Of a DNA stretch of 64,000 nucleotides, positions 42,001 to 56,322 are shown piece after piece (the stretch's first letter is position 1; each line of letters begins with the position of its first letter). Made by a program: the position numbers and the translations under genes. The DNA comes from Saccoglossus kowalevskii (Eukaryota > Hemichordata > Enteropneusta > Harrimaniidae). The notes below the pieces were generated by a model. That model searched no databases. It had not been told where the DNA came from and saw only the letters and a program-made list of their open reading frames with translations. The DNA is taken from positions 261,125-325,124 of the forward strand of contig NW_003153745.1 of the NCBI RefSeq assembly GCF_000003605.2, in the 5' to 3' direction.

Positions 42001-42868
42001 GTGTATAGGTATTTTGCTATTTGGCATATTAGTCCATATCACCACCTCAAGGTACCCGGTAGTGGAGTTATTATGTAAAGCGGCGATCACGAAAATAACA
42101 TCACGGACAGTCATTAGCCGGAGTGAAAAGAGAAAAGCTCTCCAAAAGAAATTGGATTTTCGGCTGCCCGTAGGCATATCTCTCACCTTTACCGTTGTAC
42201 CATATCACCGCAAGACGCGACCTCTTGTTAGTGGGAAATCGAAACGACAAAATTGAAAATAAATTTAAGGGTTGTTCACTGAGCCTTCCGAGGAAATACA
42301 GAATGATTCAATTTCTTACTGATTTGAAGAGATGAGAGTGGAAATTGTATGATTACTTTTGGGTCGCTGGGTCGATAAGAGAGGAGCGGAGAAACGCCGA
42401 GTACCATTTAGGAATGGAGTGATGGTTTGAAATTGGCGATGATCATCCCCCGCCAGGTAAACAGAGATACGACGATGAGATATCGCGTGACAGTTGATTC
42501 ACGCAACGCCACAGGAGATAAAATGGATCAACGGGCAGCGTACGCTGACAGAACAACAGCAAACAAACAAGAAAGCGCAAAAAACTATCATGAGTGCCCT
42601 TCCATAACTACTAGTATACCGAGAGACAGGTGGGTTATGTTTGGCGCATGGAATGGGGAAGACATTGAAGACTGCACGGACACTAAGGTAACGATTCAAA
42701 ATAATTCTTCACACTTAAAGCTAAGTAGCTATTACATGGGTTATTTGAAGAGAAAACGTTTTTTTTGTGGGATCCCTGAAACAAACTGCCAGACGGGAAT
42801 AGAGATGACTTACAATGACTAGTGAAAAACTACTATACGTTGCATCATCATCATCCATTTCGACCAGC

Positions 42869-42881
42869 GGGGGGGGGGGGG
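42869..42881. repeat. poly(G) run, 13 bases
   Basis: Thirteen consecutive G residues flanked by CATCATCAT-type repeats on the left. Simple homopolymer. Confidence 0.9.
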
Positions 42882-44272
42882 CGTTAGTAATCAGTCACTG
42901 ACGCATCGTCTACCAGCGCACATGAACGTGGTCAGATCGTACAAATATTGAAAGTTGTCCGTGAACGAGAAATATGGAGCAAATGAATGTCAACAAAATG
43001 TGACGCTTTCAAAGAATGGTTCTATCAGCTCCGGTGGCGAAAATGAAAGTGCACTGAATTCGAGATAGTGTATATGCATCGACTTGGGTCTAATCATGAT
43101 CACGTATATCTTGAATCGTACAAACATAAAGCGCCGAAATGGCATGAAAATCGGCACATCTTTGATTGCCTCACACATGCCATGGGAGACCGTGAATAAA
43201 TAATTGAATGCTAGTTTCGCCGAATTCACAACAGATTTTTGTCAAGCTGGCCATCTTGAAAAGATGAAGAAAAAAATGATTCTGACGAAAGAAAGTTGAA
43301 AGACCACCATACTTCGAATTTTTTTTAAAATATCGGGCTTGCCCTGTGTTCGCAATATCGACTTCGTTGTTGAATTTTCCCTGCAAAACGGCATCGAGTA
43401 GGAATTTTCTCTCTTTTTTTTAAATTCCAGAGGAGGCTGACGCTTGGGTGAATTGAATCAGCGTCATATAGAAACATACAACACCACACTTCAACTCAGA
43501 GATGCAGCGCTCGATCGAACATCGTGTCGGTCGGCATTTCTGATTTCGGGCTTTGATTTTTAGCGCCCTGCGGCACAGATTGCAAGAAACGCTCTCCACG
43601 TATCGATCCGGTGCACGCCAAAGAAGAACGCTTATTGGATTCCCCCGATCAAGAATAGTAAAAAGGGTTCGACTTGTTTTACACCCCATAATGCGACTAC
43701 AGGAAAAGATCGCACTCCAGCTCGCTCCGCAAGCGGCACACAACGGCTTGACATTTGACCTGTAAATCATACTTTCTGCACTTGTTAATGTTTTTTGCTC
43801 GCAGCTGGATGCCCTTTCGGCGAAGAAGTCTATGGTTCTTTACAGGAACACCATTTACAAAGCTACATATCCGACTTAAGTTCCACAATAGCGGACAATT
43901 CGTTTTTTTTAAATAAAAAAATCCATCTTCCCAAATGAATTGGCAAAACATTACTTTAATGTAGTATTATATGTACAGAGTGCTTTCTAAAGTTACTTTT
44001 TTTTACTTTACACGTTTTCAATTCAAACTTAGATACACGAAAGTACCGACCACTAGTCGGACCCATGCTTTAAAGTTGCGGGGATTCTTTATAATTGAAA
44101 AGCCACAGTCTCCGATGTCCGAGACCCATGTGGCACGTGCGTTTACCGAAGATATTGTTTTTTAAACAGCGGAGCGCTACTGGTGTGCATTGTTCTGTGG
44201 TCCACTGAAAACTATCCCACATACTACGAATGAAAACATTCCAAGACCAGAAGATGTTCCTACCTTTTTTTT

Positions 44273-44358
44273 AAAAACAAAACAAAACAAAACAAAACAA
44301 AACAAAACAAAACAAAACAAAACAAAACAAAACAAAACAAAACAAAACAAAACAAAAC
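44273..44358. repeat. (AAAAC)n pentanucleotide microsatellite, about 17 units
   Basis: A near-perfect AAAAC array of about 85 bp. The open frames crossing it on both strands (KTKQN and CFVLF repeats) are artefacts of the pentanucleotide. Confidence 0.97.
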
Positions 44359-47300
44359 ACGACAATGCATGCAGCCGAAATGATACAATACGTACTTTCA
44401 AATTAGATGTACAAAAGCAACGGGACAATGAAGATATGAACACACACCATATATTCACATAATATAGAACAATATGTGGTGTCATATCATGACCAGAATA
44501 TAAATACAATGCACATTTTAATTGTTTTTAGTAAGTTGGCAGAGTACAATTGAGTCGACCCGCACATGACGTATGCAATTAAAGACAGATAATGAGGCAC
44601 TTTTACCTCTTTATCAATCGTTGATGCTATAAACATATAACCATTCAATTCTACGAAAATATACAATCCTTTCAGTTTAAAGCGATCTTTCAAATTGCCA
44701 CCTTCGGGTCCCGCTGATACAGAGTAAGTTATGTGTTCGCATTACATACTGGCGAATACCCGAATATGTTTGTTACATGCCTATCTGAATACACGTATTT
44801 TCATACCATGTTAGGGTTGTTTATTGGAGAAAGTTCGAACAAGAGCTTTTTTTAATTTAAACAACAATATTTAATCGGTTATTCCGGCTGCGCATTTTCG
44901 AAAATTCACGAAAACTGCCGCCGCGTTGATGACGTCACGCGCGCTATTAAACAGGCCTCGTGGCAACAAGTGATTAACCAAATTAAAATGATTTTTTAAC
45001 ATATGTCAAATAAAGCGACCAGCCATTTAGTTTAATGCCGACAAGCTGGGTCGGCGAGATCACGGGGATCGGAACGCGTGGCGGCGGAAGAACGAACACG
45101 TGAGAGACCGAAGCAGTCGAGGTAAATGGGAGCGACGATCATCATTAAAAAAGGGGGAAACTCAAACAGGACAAATTTGAAAATCATTTGGATATTAAAG
45201 GGCGCTTTTAATAACACACTCATTCTGTATTCAGCGAATGTAGTGACATTAATTGGGGAAAAACACGGCATATAGAAATCGTCGCCAATATGGAAATGGA
45301 ACAGGATGAAGGGAAAAATTACCAATTTAGCTATATATTGTATTGGAGTCGTGTCTGTGGCAAGCAATCATACAAACATGTCTATGCTGAAAATACGCAC
45401 GTCCTTTCTCTCTATTTTGACTTTTCAAATTATACCCACGTGAGTGTTGCACACATACATTGTCAACAGGAAAAAATTCCTTTTCCATGTACTCAAATCA
45501 TGACTGCGTTTCATATAAGTCATTATCATTCTGGCTGCGATGCGCGTTAAATGGCGAATCTTTTAAACATTGTGCATAAAAGTAGTTATTTTGCTCAAAT
45601 TTACTGTTCATTTTCTGTGTTATTCAGCGATTTATAGTTGCACCCGCCCATACGGACCGGTGCACGTAAACGATCTTGCAACATACTGTTTGCATTAAAT
45701 AGTAGCTTATTTAAAAAAAAAATTAGTTGATACTATTTTGCTCGTTGTACGCTGCAATTGTTCAATTTGGCGGGAAATTATTTGTGTATACGGATCAACG
45801 TCGGTTAAAGAGGAAAACGTTAACCCCGGGGATTGAGTAATGGGAACTATGTGTCCATTATTTACGCTATTTGTACGGTTGTTTGTTTACAAATTCCATT
45901 CTCGCATAACAGAACTGGTTTATGATTACCCACAATTCACCTCTTCTATTCATGATCAAAGAAAGGCGGTGCATCTGTAGAAAGATTATTCTGGTTCAAA
46001 CGGAAATTTTAAAAGCCATTTTATTCGACGCACTAATTTCGTATAAACAAATCATTGAATTTGCACAGTTCCGTAAGGGTGACATGCATTTGTAGAGGTG
46101 AATAAATCATAATGTGGAAAATATTGGAATTGAAACAACGATTTTAGGGGGTGCGCCACCGAATTTGATGACGTGTACACAGACACCTGCAGTTTGACTG
46201 TTCAATTGAACTGGACAGAAGTTAAAATAATTCCCAATTCGTTGAGCCAGCTTTCTAAAATGCTATTCAAGTTATCAAAAGAAATGTGCGTACGTACCAT
46301 GGAATACGAACAGCCACGGGGAAACAAATAGGTTACGGCACCCGGTTACGGCGTTAATTATATGTGTTAATTATATGCAAGTAGGGTAGACAAGATACAA
46401 GTGTAATGTAATACTTGTGTTTCCCGTGTTTTACTAAGCAAATTATTTTAAACACGTTAAATATATATTTTGTCAAAAATATGTTTTATGTAGTTCAAAC
46501 GTTTGCGCGAGCATCTACGTAATTGGTATTTATGGTATTATTAGACCAGTTTGTATATTCAGTATACCAGTAATCGTTTGTGGCAATAACTTACAGAAGA
46601 GTTCGCCCGATGGTTTCAGAGAAAAACTTCACGCATGAGCACTCCCCGACGCGCGCGATCAACTGAGCTGAACATACAGAAAACACGCCGGAGCATACTT
46701 CTATGACGATACAAGGAAAAAGTACGTCTAAAAAGTTACTAACGAGCAATGAATGCTACGTTTAATATTGATAAAGAAATCTATTAATTCACAGTAACGA
46801 CGGTACTAGAGTCATAGTGCAGCTCCGAAGGCATTGACCTCTCCATATAACAGAAACAGTCTCATCTTAACTTATCACTTACACTCACATGTAACGGATG
46901 CAAAGGCCGCCACCAGTATCATATTCAATAATAATAATAAAAAAAAACATCCAATTCATTTCATCATCGCCATTATAGCAATTTCCCATCCCGAAACGAA
47001 AGAGCATGAGCACAGCTCCGTAACAAAATGCGCACCAACAAGAAATAGGACCTTGAATCAAATGATTGATCGTATGAGTCTTTGATACACTCGGCACACA
47101 TACATCCTTGCTTCCCTTTTGAGGTGCGACACGTTGAATTATACGTCACACAAAAGATTGCCGGCAGTTCATTTAGACAAGCCGGCATTTGCTTGTCTTC
47201 ACCTAGGAAAAGGTTCAATCATAAAAATTGAAAAAAGCACTATTTGTATTGGTAATATAAGCGAATGATCTGACTTGATTAAAACGGGGGAGTCACATTA

Positions 47301-50300
47301 ATAAAATGAGAACAGAAACTGTATACAATTTTTTTTTTCTCATAATAGTTCGTGGCATTCAGATGTTTTTTAGCTCTATTTTCCGTTCACACGCTTGGAC
47401 GCGTATTTGATTAGAGTCATCAAACAACAACGTTAAATGGATGTTAATTTCAATTCATGGCGCCCTGATTGGTTGACGTACTGTTCATTTCATTGCATTT
47501 TTTTATGCTGGCATATTTTTCGTAGTGATCTAAGCAGAAGAAGGATTCTATACATTATTCTGCTATTGTGATAATTCATTGAAGCCACTAAAAGGAGTTG
47601 TCATATAAGTGTCTTTCGACGAAGATAGAAAAAACGGTATTTAGCTGTAACTGAAATGATTATTATTGAGTCGTTTGAAGAAAAGAAGAATCCACAGAAA
47701 ACAGCCTCGATGCTTGCCAGCATATACCATTAAATTAAACTAATCAACGTTTAGGGGAGAATATACGGAGATCATATTCTTTCTGAGCTGTTTGTTTGTG
47801 GAGGGGCGGGGGAAAGACAACTTATTGATGAAATTTGTATTTAGTAACAAGCCATAGTCAGGAAACTGTGCAGTGAAATGACCATGTAAACTAAACCTCA
47901 ATCAAGATGCAGAACCAATATACAAGTGATATAGGTTCCAGTTGAAGATAAATTGTCAGTTTAGTATATAGGTGAATGCGATAAACAGGGGCTCACAAAC
48001 TTACGTCAGTTCGACTTGTTTCAGCACTGTGGGGTTAACGCCGTTCCCAATTTCCCGTAGCCGTAAGTGAAATGTCTACTTGGAAATACGCAAACACAAA
48101 AGAAATTATCCGGTTAACATAAAATTAAAGTTAAAATAAAGTCTTAGGTTAACTAGGGATTCTGTTTTGCGTACAACATGTGCTTAATATTGTCTCGTTA
48201 ACAAATATTCCGCGTATAAATATCGGGCACGTTTCCACGTCGGTTGGCCATATGCATAGGCCAGTGGTAAAAACAATACTAAGATCTGAAAAGCCCATAC
48301 ACTGTTCATATATGTTGAAGATATAGTAGAAGTAAATTAAACAATAAATACCGAAATCAAGAATCGAAAAAACAATCAATCTAAGTAAAAGATGATAACT
48401 GTGGCGTCAACACCTCGCTGAAATACGCAACAGTAAGATCCATTGAAAGTAATTGCCCTTAACACACCAAATGAATGAATTATTGAATTATTGTAATTTA
48501 TCTGAAGCAAAGGTGAGAGCAGGAGAAAGTGAAAAAATACTTAAATTCAGTTCTATTCCATGGCCATGGATGCTAGAGGCTTTTATAAATTTCTACTGAC
48601 ATTGCATAACACCATTTGGTTGCTGTGGATATAGGCACGATTGTTGTTGCTGCAAGTGATAGATGTACTGGATATATACTTCCGTTTATATATATATATA
48701 TATAGAAACATTTAAACCCAAATTGTCAGTAAAATCGAAATACCGCAGTTATCGTCACACATTACACATCACATACAAATGCACTATTCACATTACATCG
48801 AATATAATAACATACACATAAGCTTTTAATGTCCATCTCGCTCTAATAAATGTTAGAGATATGTCTCTGTCTGTTACTTTTGGTTGTTCCAAATGTGGTG
48901 GTTTCTATAAGTAAACAATGTTCGCGTCTAATTGTTTTCAAACCGTTAAATTTTTTGTTGCAGTAACAGTATACAATTTTGTCGAATGAGATTCGATTAC
49001 AATTACGACAGCAGCGCATAAAAATACTATTATTATTGTACTAACATATTGTACTTTCATTGATGGATAAGCATTCTGTATTGTGGTGTTACACTGCAGT
49101 ACTTTTCTACCATTGTTTGTAAATTCATTTGTAGTTTGTGTGTATAAGTGTTTTTTTTTATTGCTCACAATTCTACCTAATTATGTATAATGATGATAAT
49201 TGCCCTTTGGTTTAACATAACGGACTGCACGTACGTCAATTGAATATGTCTCCAGATTGATTATTAACGCAGGAAATGGTTGTTTAAACCTCGTAGGTTT
49301 TCATCTTTTGAGAAATATATATATATATCACTTTTAATCAACAGTGAGCAAATGTATTTATGTCCGTGATATGATTGTCTACATGTTTATGCTGCATTCT
49401 GTGATCTTCTATTACCATATTTACATTACTTCCGAAAAACAAAACAGTTACACGTACATCTGAGAAACGATAACTGTCACATACTTCATCATAAGCTACA
49501 GGTTCAGCAATATCTTGAAAATATAGAAGATAAAAAAAATTATATCAAGACAAACCAAAAGAATATATCGCGTTTATCATAAATGACTCTTTGTGATTAT
49601 TGTTTAATGATTTAAGTACATGAGGTATATTTTGTCCATTTTTCAGGAGGATTCTGAACCAATTCTGCCTTAAACAAGTACAACATTTGTTTTGTACTTG
49701 TATCGTTTATTGGTTGATTATTGAATGTTAATGTAACTTTAATATTGAATGTGAAATAGTTGTTACAAATTTGTAAAAATTCATCCCCATGCATTACCAA
49801 ACATTGGGCAGCTAAAATTGAAACTTCTCGACATTAACTAGAAACCACAGTGACTGTAAGAGTGATAGTGTATAGTATAGATGATTTTACAACTCCTGCT
49901 GTAACTGACGGACGACGAACCAGTTGGTCGTCTGGTGCCTTGGAAACAAGGAACAGATGAGCACTGGACCACGTGTCAATATGCACATCTCCCCTGCGCC
50001 AAAAGGCTGTCAGAATCACACATACCTTCTTCGGATGTCCTGACAATTGAATGAACGAAATTGTCATTGTAAAAAGAGGCTGAGAGACAAACGGTATTTT
50101 GAATCCCTGCATTAGCCATTAAGTTGTTCAGTGGAGGAAGGGAGAGGTGATACACTAGAGTAAAAAAACAGAATCCGTGTGTGATTCCTTGTGTCCATAG
50201 TTAGCTTTTGTTTGTATTCTTGTTACACCTGTCTATTAGTCTGGGTCTTGATATTTGTCTGTTTATATGTCTGGGTAGGTATTGCCTTAGATGTGACTGT

Positions 50301-51517
50301 TGTATTATTTTGTATGCATTCAGTCTATGCGCATACTTGGTAGATTCTACCTAGAACTTCAGTGCAGCTTTTTTTTTATCTCGCCATCAAATGAAGTAGA
50401 TGTATGTATATGACAAGTCAACACCAACAGAACTATCTAACGGAGGATGCCCAGACAGCATGACAACAAAGATGAGTTGTGGATGGATGGAATGCCAATA
50501 ATAATTGATCCAAGACAGTCGTGGTAACACAGCAAGCCACAGACAAATCACTGTGTTGAAGCATGGGCAGTGAACAGGTGACAACATGACTCAATACCAA
50601 TATCAAACCATTCAAGAAATGAGATAAGGTGTATCGCTTTACAGACCAACATTTCTTAATGATTGAAAGACTTCCAGTCAAATGGTGAATTAAGTAAGAG
50701 TGTTGACTTGAAATGAGACAGGGATGTGTGGGGCCAGGGTCAGTAAGAGATGGTGAGAGTCGGTAAGTTCTGTAATGTTAGTTTTTATCGAAGGTGGTTT
50801 GTGCGACAAATGTGCTTGGGGCTGGAATATCAGAGAGAGGGGGCTTATAATTGATAAAATCATAAAACGTTCAACTCAACAAATGAGAGCGTCATCAGCA
50901 TAGAGAGGGTCCTCAGATCAGGATCGGGTATCTTGGTCCTAAGTTCCTTTTTCTAGAATGTATTGAATCAAAGCGACAGTATGGATGACACATACAAAAC
51001 CATTGTAGTTCATGGTAGTTTCTTGCAGCAACTAACACATTGGTGTGCATTATTGGGTGTAGGCAGCATTTTCATAGAGCAAACTCCAGTAGAGACGAAT
51101 TGATTTAGTTGTCTTTGCAACCCCTCCTTAGTTCAGAAGCATATACACAGTATGAAAGAATGTGATAATAGGCACCGGCAATGAAGCAAAGTGTTCGTCA
51201 AGAACAGCCTTGATAATCTCCAAATATTAAAGCATTGGTCTCTAAACGACCAGGGCAACTGGTGCGACAGTTAGCGATCGATGCATACTTGCTAAAGCCA
51301 CGTGGGTGAAAGATATCACAAAACGTCAATAGCCAATAATCAGTGAATAATGCCACCAGTACAACACAATATTTCATCCAGAAACCACCTAATGCCCTCC
51401 TCGGTAGAGGTATTTGGCTATAAAAAATATGATATATGTATTGATAGGCGATATAGTAATGTAAGCATCTAAATAGTAGTATCACAGTTAATTCACTGGT
51501 TCCTTTAGATCACGGGA

Positions 51518-51530
51518 CCCCCCCCCCCCC
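51518..51530. repeat. poly(C) run, 13 bases
   Basis: Thirteen consecutive C residues directly after CACGGGA. Simple homopolymer in intergenic DNA. Confidence 0.9.
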
Positions 51531-52093
51531 ACTTCAAATGAAAATTAATTTCCACGTTCATATGTAAAATTTAATGGAGCCAGCTGATTATCTGATAACA
51601 CAAGTACGAGTTTACGTGAAATCCAACAAGTGGTTCTTGAGAAACCAAGACAGACAAATAAGTAAACGCAAAGCTTGCTTCTTCTGGCTTTGGAATATAG
51701 AAAAGAACAATTTTGAGTTTAAAAATTCAGTGTAACTGACAATAACTTTATCCACTGGGAATCTAGATATTACATAATGAATAAGAATTCTGGATGGATA
51801 CAAATCAATAATGCATTTGTTGCCTGGTATAATTTTTACTTGCAGGACAGTATTGAATGTTATAATACTAACAGAAAACTCTCATTGAAGCAAAAAAAAA
51901 AATAAAGAACAGAATTAACCTAGAACACCTATGAGCCCACATATTCCTTATATGGTCAATATAAAAGTACATTGGAAGATTGGGGTTAATTTAAACCTTT
52001 TGCACAAATGGCATTCATTGCATGTAGAAAGCATTGCAATACGTCTTTATTTTACCATAGACTTTCAGCACATGTGCTTCAGAATATAAAAAT

Positions 52094-52640
52094 ATAACTG
52101 CAAACACTGATCAGGTGGTTCCAAGTGGTTATGGTTTAACAAGTCATGAGTATTTATACAATGTCTTGATATTTTGATCATATATCTTGTCTGACAACAA
52201 AATTATAGAACTAGTTGAATGATGTCCATCTGTAACAGTACTTAAATTACAGGTTTGCGTATTATTGAGATCACATTACATTAGTCATATCTCTCATTCG
52301 AATTTACCCTTCAATATTGCACCGAATGCATTTTCCTGACTACAACAGTGCCATAGATATTAAAATTATGTATAAGGTCACAAGATCATATATGGACATA
52401 TCTTAGTCATATATCTTGTGCAATGCCTTCATTATAACACTGATTGTATGTCACTATCTGCACCAGTGCTTAATACATTATAGTTATGCATATTAATTAG
52501 GTCACGTGTCCAAATATGGTTGTCTGATGTTTGTCGCATCTCTTGTCAAATGCCTCCATTTTAACGCTAGTTGCAAGTCTTTACAACCGTGTTTGGAATA
52601 TAACATTTATGCATATTAATGAAGTCACATGACCCCACTC
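52094..52640. repeat. degenerate tandem repeat, about four units of roughly 107-124 bp
   Basis: Four diverged units recur. The block near each unit end is ATTATGCATATTAATTAGGTCAC or a variant, with its TCAC at 52271, 52378, 52502 and 52625 (spacings 107, 124 and 123 bp). Units also share a CATATCTTGT..AATGCC segment and a CAGTGCTTAATA-like segment. No coding capacity is visible. It looks like an old non-autonomous repeat whose body is internally tandem. The family is not named here because no reference can be consulted. Confidence 0.7.
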
Positions 52641-53045
52641 ATACAAAGTAGGTAATTAACATGCTTGGATTTCAGCCACAAAATAATCAGATTTGTGGAT
52701 TATCCAAAAGCATCTACATATACCAATGTTTATTTTATTTGATGAACTATGTATCAAGTTTCATTGAAATGTTTTTAGATAATGATGGGAAGCTGAAAAT
52801 GACTGATTATTAATGCAAAGGTAATTAATATGTACCAAATTAAAATCGAAAACTAACAATGTAACAAATTTCATTGAAATGCAATGATTAGTTTTTGAGA
52901 CATCGGTGGTAAAGCTGAAAAATGGCTAATTATTATGTGAATTAGCTAAGACAAATTTTGACTGAAAACTAATCAGGTCTATGCATTGTCCCAGAGCATC
53001 CATGTACCAAGTTTCAGTGAAATCCATAAACTGCAAAATCTCCTC
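52641..53045. repeat. second degenerate tandem repeat, about three units
   Basis: The phrase ATGTA(T/A/C)CAA(G/A)TTTCA(T/G)TGAAAT recurs near 52747, 52857 and 53005. Between copies come AAGCTGAAAA(T)TG.CT(G/A)ATTATTA-type blocks and GGTAATTAA segments. The units are diverged by substitutions and small length changes. It adjoins the preceding tandem array and may be part of the same composite element. Confidence 0.65.
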
Positions 53046-53415
53046 TTATGTACATTGAACATGCATGCCAAAAATGGGCAAAGAAAATGTTAATTCCCAG
53101 GAGCAGAAAAAGCAGAAGTAAACTTGAAGTTCACTCAAAATCTACAATAATGTTAGCAATGAAAACAATTTTTGTGTCGTCTGTACATGTTCGCATTTGA
53201 TCTGATCAACATGCTGTAGAAGTTCAAGTTGGAACACCGAGAAATCATTGCTGAATAACTTGTTTATTATTAAGATAACTACACAGTATTATAGTATGCA
53301 TCATTACGACACAACAATATTTACGGAGAAGCAAGTTGTTAATTGATCATAATAAATACAACCAGGAAATTTATAAAAAAAACTAATAAAACAGAACAGT
53401 TTCATTGTTTAATAC

Positions 53416-53421
53416 TTTATT
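53416..53421 (-). terminator. candidate polyadenylation signal AATAAA (minus strand)
   Basis: Plus-strand TTTATT reads AATAAA on the minus strand, about 1.2 kb after the stop codon of the convergent gene and just before the older repeat arrays begin. It is plausible by position but not proven. Confidence 0.4.
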
Positions 53422-54071
53422 TGTTTTTCTCTCTTTTTTTTTAATTGACCATCTCCTCGACCTATCAATAAAACTATTACAGACACAACAATCACATTAT
53501 TCGGATAATACAAAGTTTCAGTGGTAAGAATGAAGAATCATTTTAAAAATGTCAGAAGGATTGATTGCTATTAAAAAATATTTTCCAGTTGGAGCAAAAA
53601 ATACTGGATGTTCAAAAAAAAAACAGAACATTTGCGACATTTTCTAAATGAAATAACGAAATAAAAAAAAACTTGTTTGTTCATATACTTCACATGGTTT
53701 GCTGCTTTGAAAAAAAAAAAGAAGGAAATTTATAAGAAACAACCCCCCACCCCCCTCCCCAATAATGTTTCTCAATTAACAAAAAAAAAAAAAATATTTA
53801 ATTAGAATACAAAGAATTATTAATATTTACCACATACAATAATTAGGATTATTTCATGAGAAAACAAATATAATAGAGAATTTGGGGCAGTGAAATTACT
53901 CTCAATTCTCAGTCAGGATTAGTTTCTGACTAGATGGCGTGACTCACGCCAAGAGGAAGCGGAATTTTGACAGGTTACATTTACTTGACAACAAATACTT
54001 TATGAGGTCAGGTCAGCCTACAGGTATCAGGGCCAAAGGAGGTAGAAAATGGATTTGAAGGGTTATTAGTA

Positions 54072-54095
54072 TTTTTTTTTTTTTTTTTTTTTTTT
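54072..54095. repeat. poly(T) run, 24 bases
   Basis: An uninterrupted T24 on the plus strand. It would read as A24 within the inferred 3' UTR of the minus-strand gene. Confidence 0.9.
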
Positions 54096-54640
54096 CGTAA
54101 GGGCTCTAACATTACGGAGGATAAAATACACTGCTGATAGCAATACTAGTGGCCCCGATACCTGGAGACAGCTGAAATATGGGTCTCTGCTTTATTTTGT
54201 TCTCTTTAACACTTCTTCAAGTTGGCTGAAGTGTTGCGTCAATGACCAGACATGCCATAGACAGTTAGCGATGGAGTAGAAGATATCGTTCGACCCACGC
54301 TCTCATAATAGTATAGTATCAATATAGAAAAAGGTTATCAGTGAACATCTCGTCATCACTATGACGGCATCGTCTCCATTCTGGAATTGAGATGTATGTA
54401 TGATTTTCAACACAGTAGGTGAAGTGGCACTGAATGAGCCATTAGGATTTTTTTTCTCTCTCGCTGGTCCAAGTAGACAGGGGAGGTTTTAAGTAGTGTC
54501 CATCATACACTCTGCTGTCAGCTGTAGTGTTCATAACTAGTAGAATAAACTCAATATACAAATATCCAAATCAGTCAGATGAAATGTAGAGATAATAGGC
54601 AACAGGTAAGGGAGAAAAATCTTGAGGTCAAAACATCAGA

Positions 54641-56281
54641 CTAGTAACGACGCTGCGAATATTTTGGTGGTGTCGGGTAGTTTCGACCGGGAGCGTTTTG
54701 ATTCTGAATAATTAAACAGAAAAAAATAACAAGTTAAACGATCGCACACACATACACATAAAAAAAATTGATGGCAGTCACAAACAAAAGGAAAAATACA
54801 CAGTGGATAATGATTGACGTGTGGCAAGATTGCCAGTTGTGCCGTGCTGTAATTTGGAAAACAAGCAAATCAATCTGGAGATAAGAGGCGTACGTACAAA
54901 GCATAAACACTCAGAGACGGCAAGTTAATAGGCACAGGACATGCACATAATATCGGGAACCTAGTCAACGAGTTATGTAGCTTGCACAAGGCATCAATTA
55001 AATCATCTCACACAATAGAGATGTACAGCACTTATAGCAGACAGCGACATGTAAACTGGGCCCCAATGCATGTTGCATGTCACACCTGGAAATAAAGCAT
55101 TTATTACCAAAATTAAGTCTTGTGACTCTGACATGCAATCACCGTTAAAGCAAAGCGTTCTACTTCAAGAGTTTTATCATGATTCAAATATATCAATACA
55201 GTTTAACGAATAAAGTGCGAAACGGAAATATAGAAATAATAAAAACAAAACATCAACAACTGTGAATACATGTATATTACACCTGAGGGGTTTAAACAAA
55301 ACAAAAAATCATAAATAAAAACTAAACAAGGATTCTTTTTTTGTTTTTCCTTTGCATACTGCCAGGTGAAGGGTGAATTTACTGTTGATTCGAAACCTGT
55401 TAACTCATTCATTTGGCTAATTTACAGACACAGAGTAGTGTTCAAATGAAGTGAGTGCCACTCTTGTTTCTTTGCAACCAATGTAGTGAGTGTCATGTCA
55501 GTGTGCAGGGGTCAAAGCCAACTTTGCAGCGATTACAAGCAAAATCCATTTATACACCGACGAAGAAGAAAGACGCGCTATTTGTATGCACACAAGAGCA
55601 AATTAAGAAGAATTGATAAACAAAAGCAGCGAAGTTTGCTAAGTGCAAATGAAATAAGCGAAATGAATGAAAGAACAATGCCACTTTAGTTAATCAAATT
55701 GGTGTTAATTTGAAACGAACAAGACATCACGCTGAGAATGAGCATTTTTTTTTTCAGCCGTACGCTTGTGATAATATTCATTCTTGACATCAAATTTAAA
55801 TGATTTGAAATAATTATTTTGAAAGAATCCCCAATTAAAAATGACAGTGAGAATGAAAATATAAAAACTACAATGTATTGTCAGCATTCATTAAATAATA
55901 ATTATAATGCTGATTGTGTTTTGTTTAGTGATAATGCGTAGTATAATTAGATTTACTAGTTGCAGACTTCAGAATCAGAATCATTTTGGGCTAATTTCTA
56001 AGTTATGACTGATTTATAAATAATGGTAATGCATGCCTTGGTCGTGTCATTTGCGGTGTGCGGTAGTTTTTATTTTTATTGAGCTGATAACACCACGGTG
56101 ATAAGAGATTATGGAATGTGTAGCCACCTGTTAATGCTAACAGCGGTTTATGCTATTCTAAGGTATTTACGAGCCAACCCAACCAACGACGTAGGTAGTT
56201 CCGCTTGCTGTGATTTTACGGGAGAGTCAACACTGCCTAGTCAGTTACTTGAGAAAGTAAAACACACACAAGCAAACAGAA

Positions 56282-56322
<41 letters not shown>

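Larger units (their letters stand above)
35284..52090. other. gene-poor intergenic region between Nkx2-1 and the convergent gene
   Basis: About 16.8 kb without a recognisable gene. Open frames such as 42427-42822 (+, 131 codons) and 36543-36731 (minus) have protein-like composition in places, but no domain or splice pattern I can defend. The region holds a long AAAAC array, purine-rich tracts, G13 and C13 homopolymers, and one exact NKX2-1 consensus site near 36.73 kb. The CpG-rich patch at 44.92-44.95 kb contains a palindromic TGACGTCA. Nothing else is assignable. Confidence 0.55.
53416..54640 (-). other. probable 3' UTR of the convergent hnRNP-like gene
   Basis: On the minus strand this follows the stop codon of the last coding exon. 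It ends at or near AATAAA (plus-strand TTTATT at 53416-53421), with another AATAAA-bearing region absent until then on a quick read. On the plus strand it contains T24 (54072-54095), a C-rich run (53742-53759) and several A runs. Extent is inferred from position only. Confidence 0.4.

Noticed and set aside
42427-42822. A 131-codon plus-strand open frame with protein-like composition
   Set aside because: No domain or homologue is recognised, the start is not ATG and no splice partners were found. Its length is within chance expectation.
44177-44509. Open frames of CFVLF and KTKQN repeats on opposite strands
   Set aside because: They are translations of the AAAAC microsatellite.
50882-50911. 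A short minus-strand translation resembling a reverse-transcriptase YADD box
   Set aside because: The match is about ten residues with no supporting flanking homology. No element family, ends or repeats can be assigned, so it may be chance or a very old fossil.
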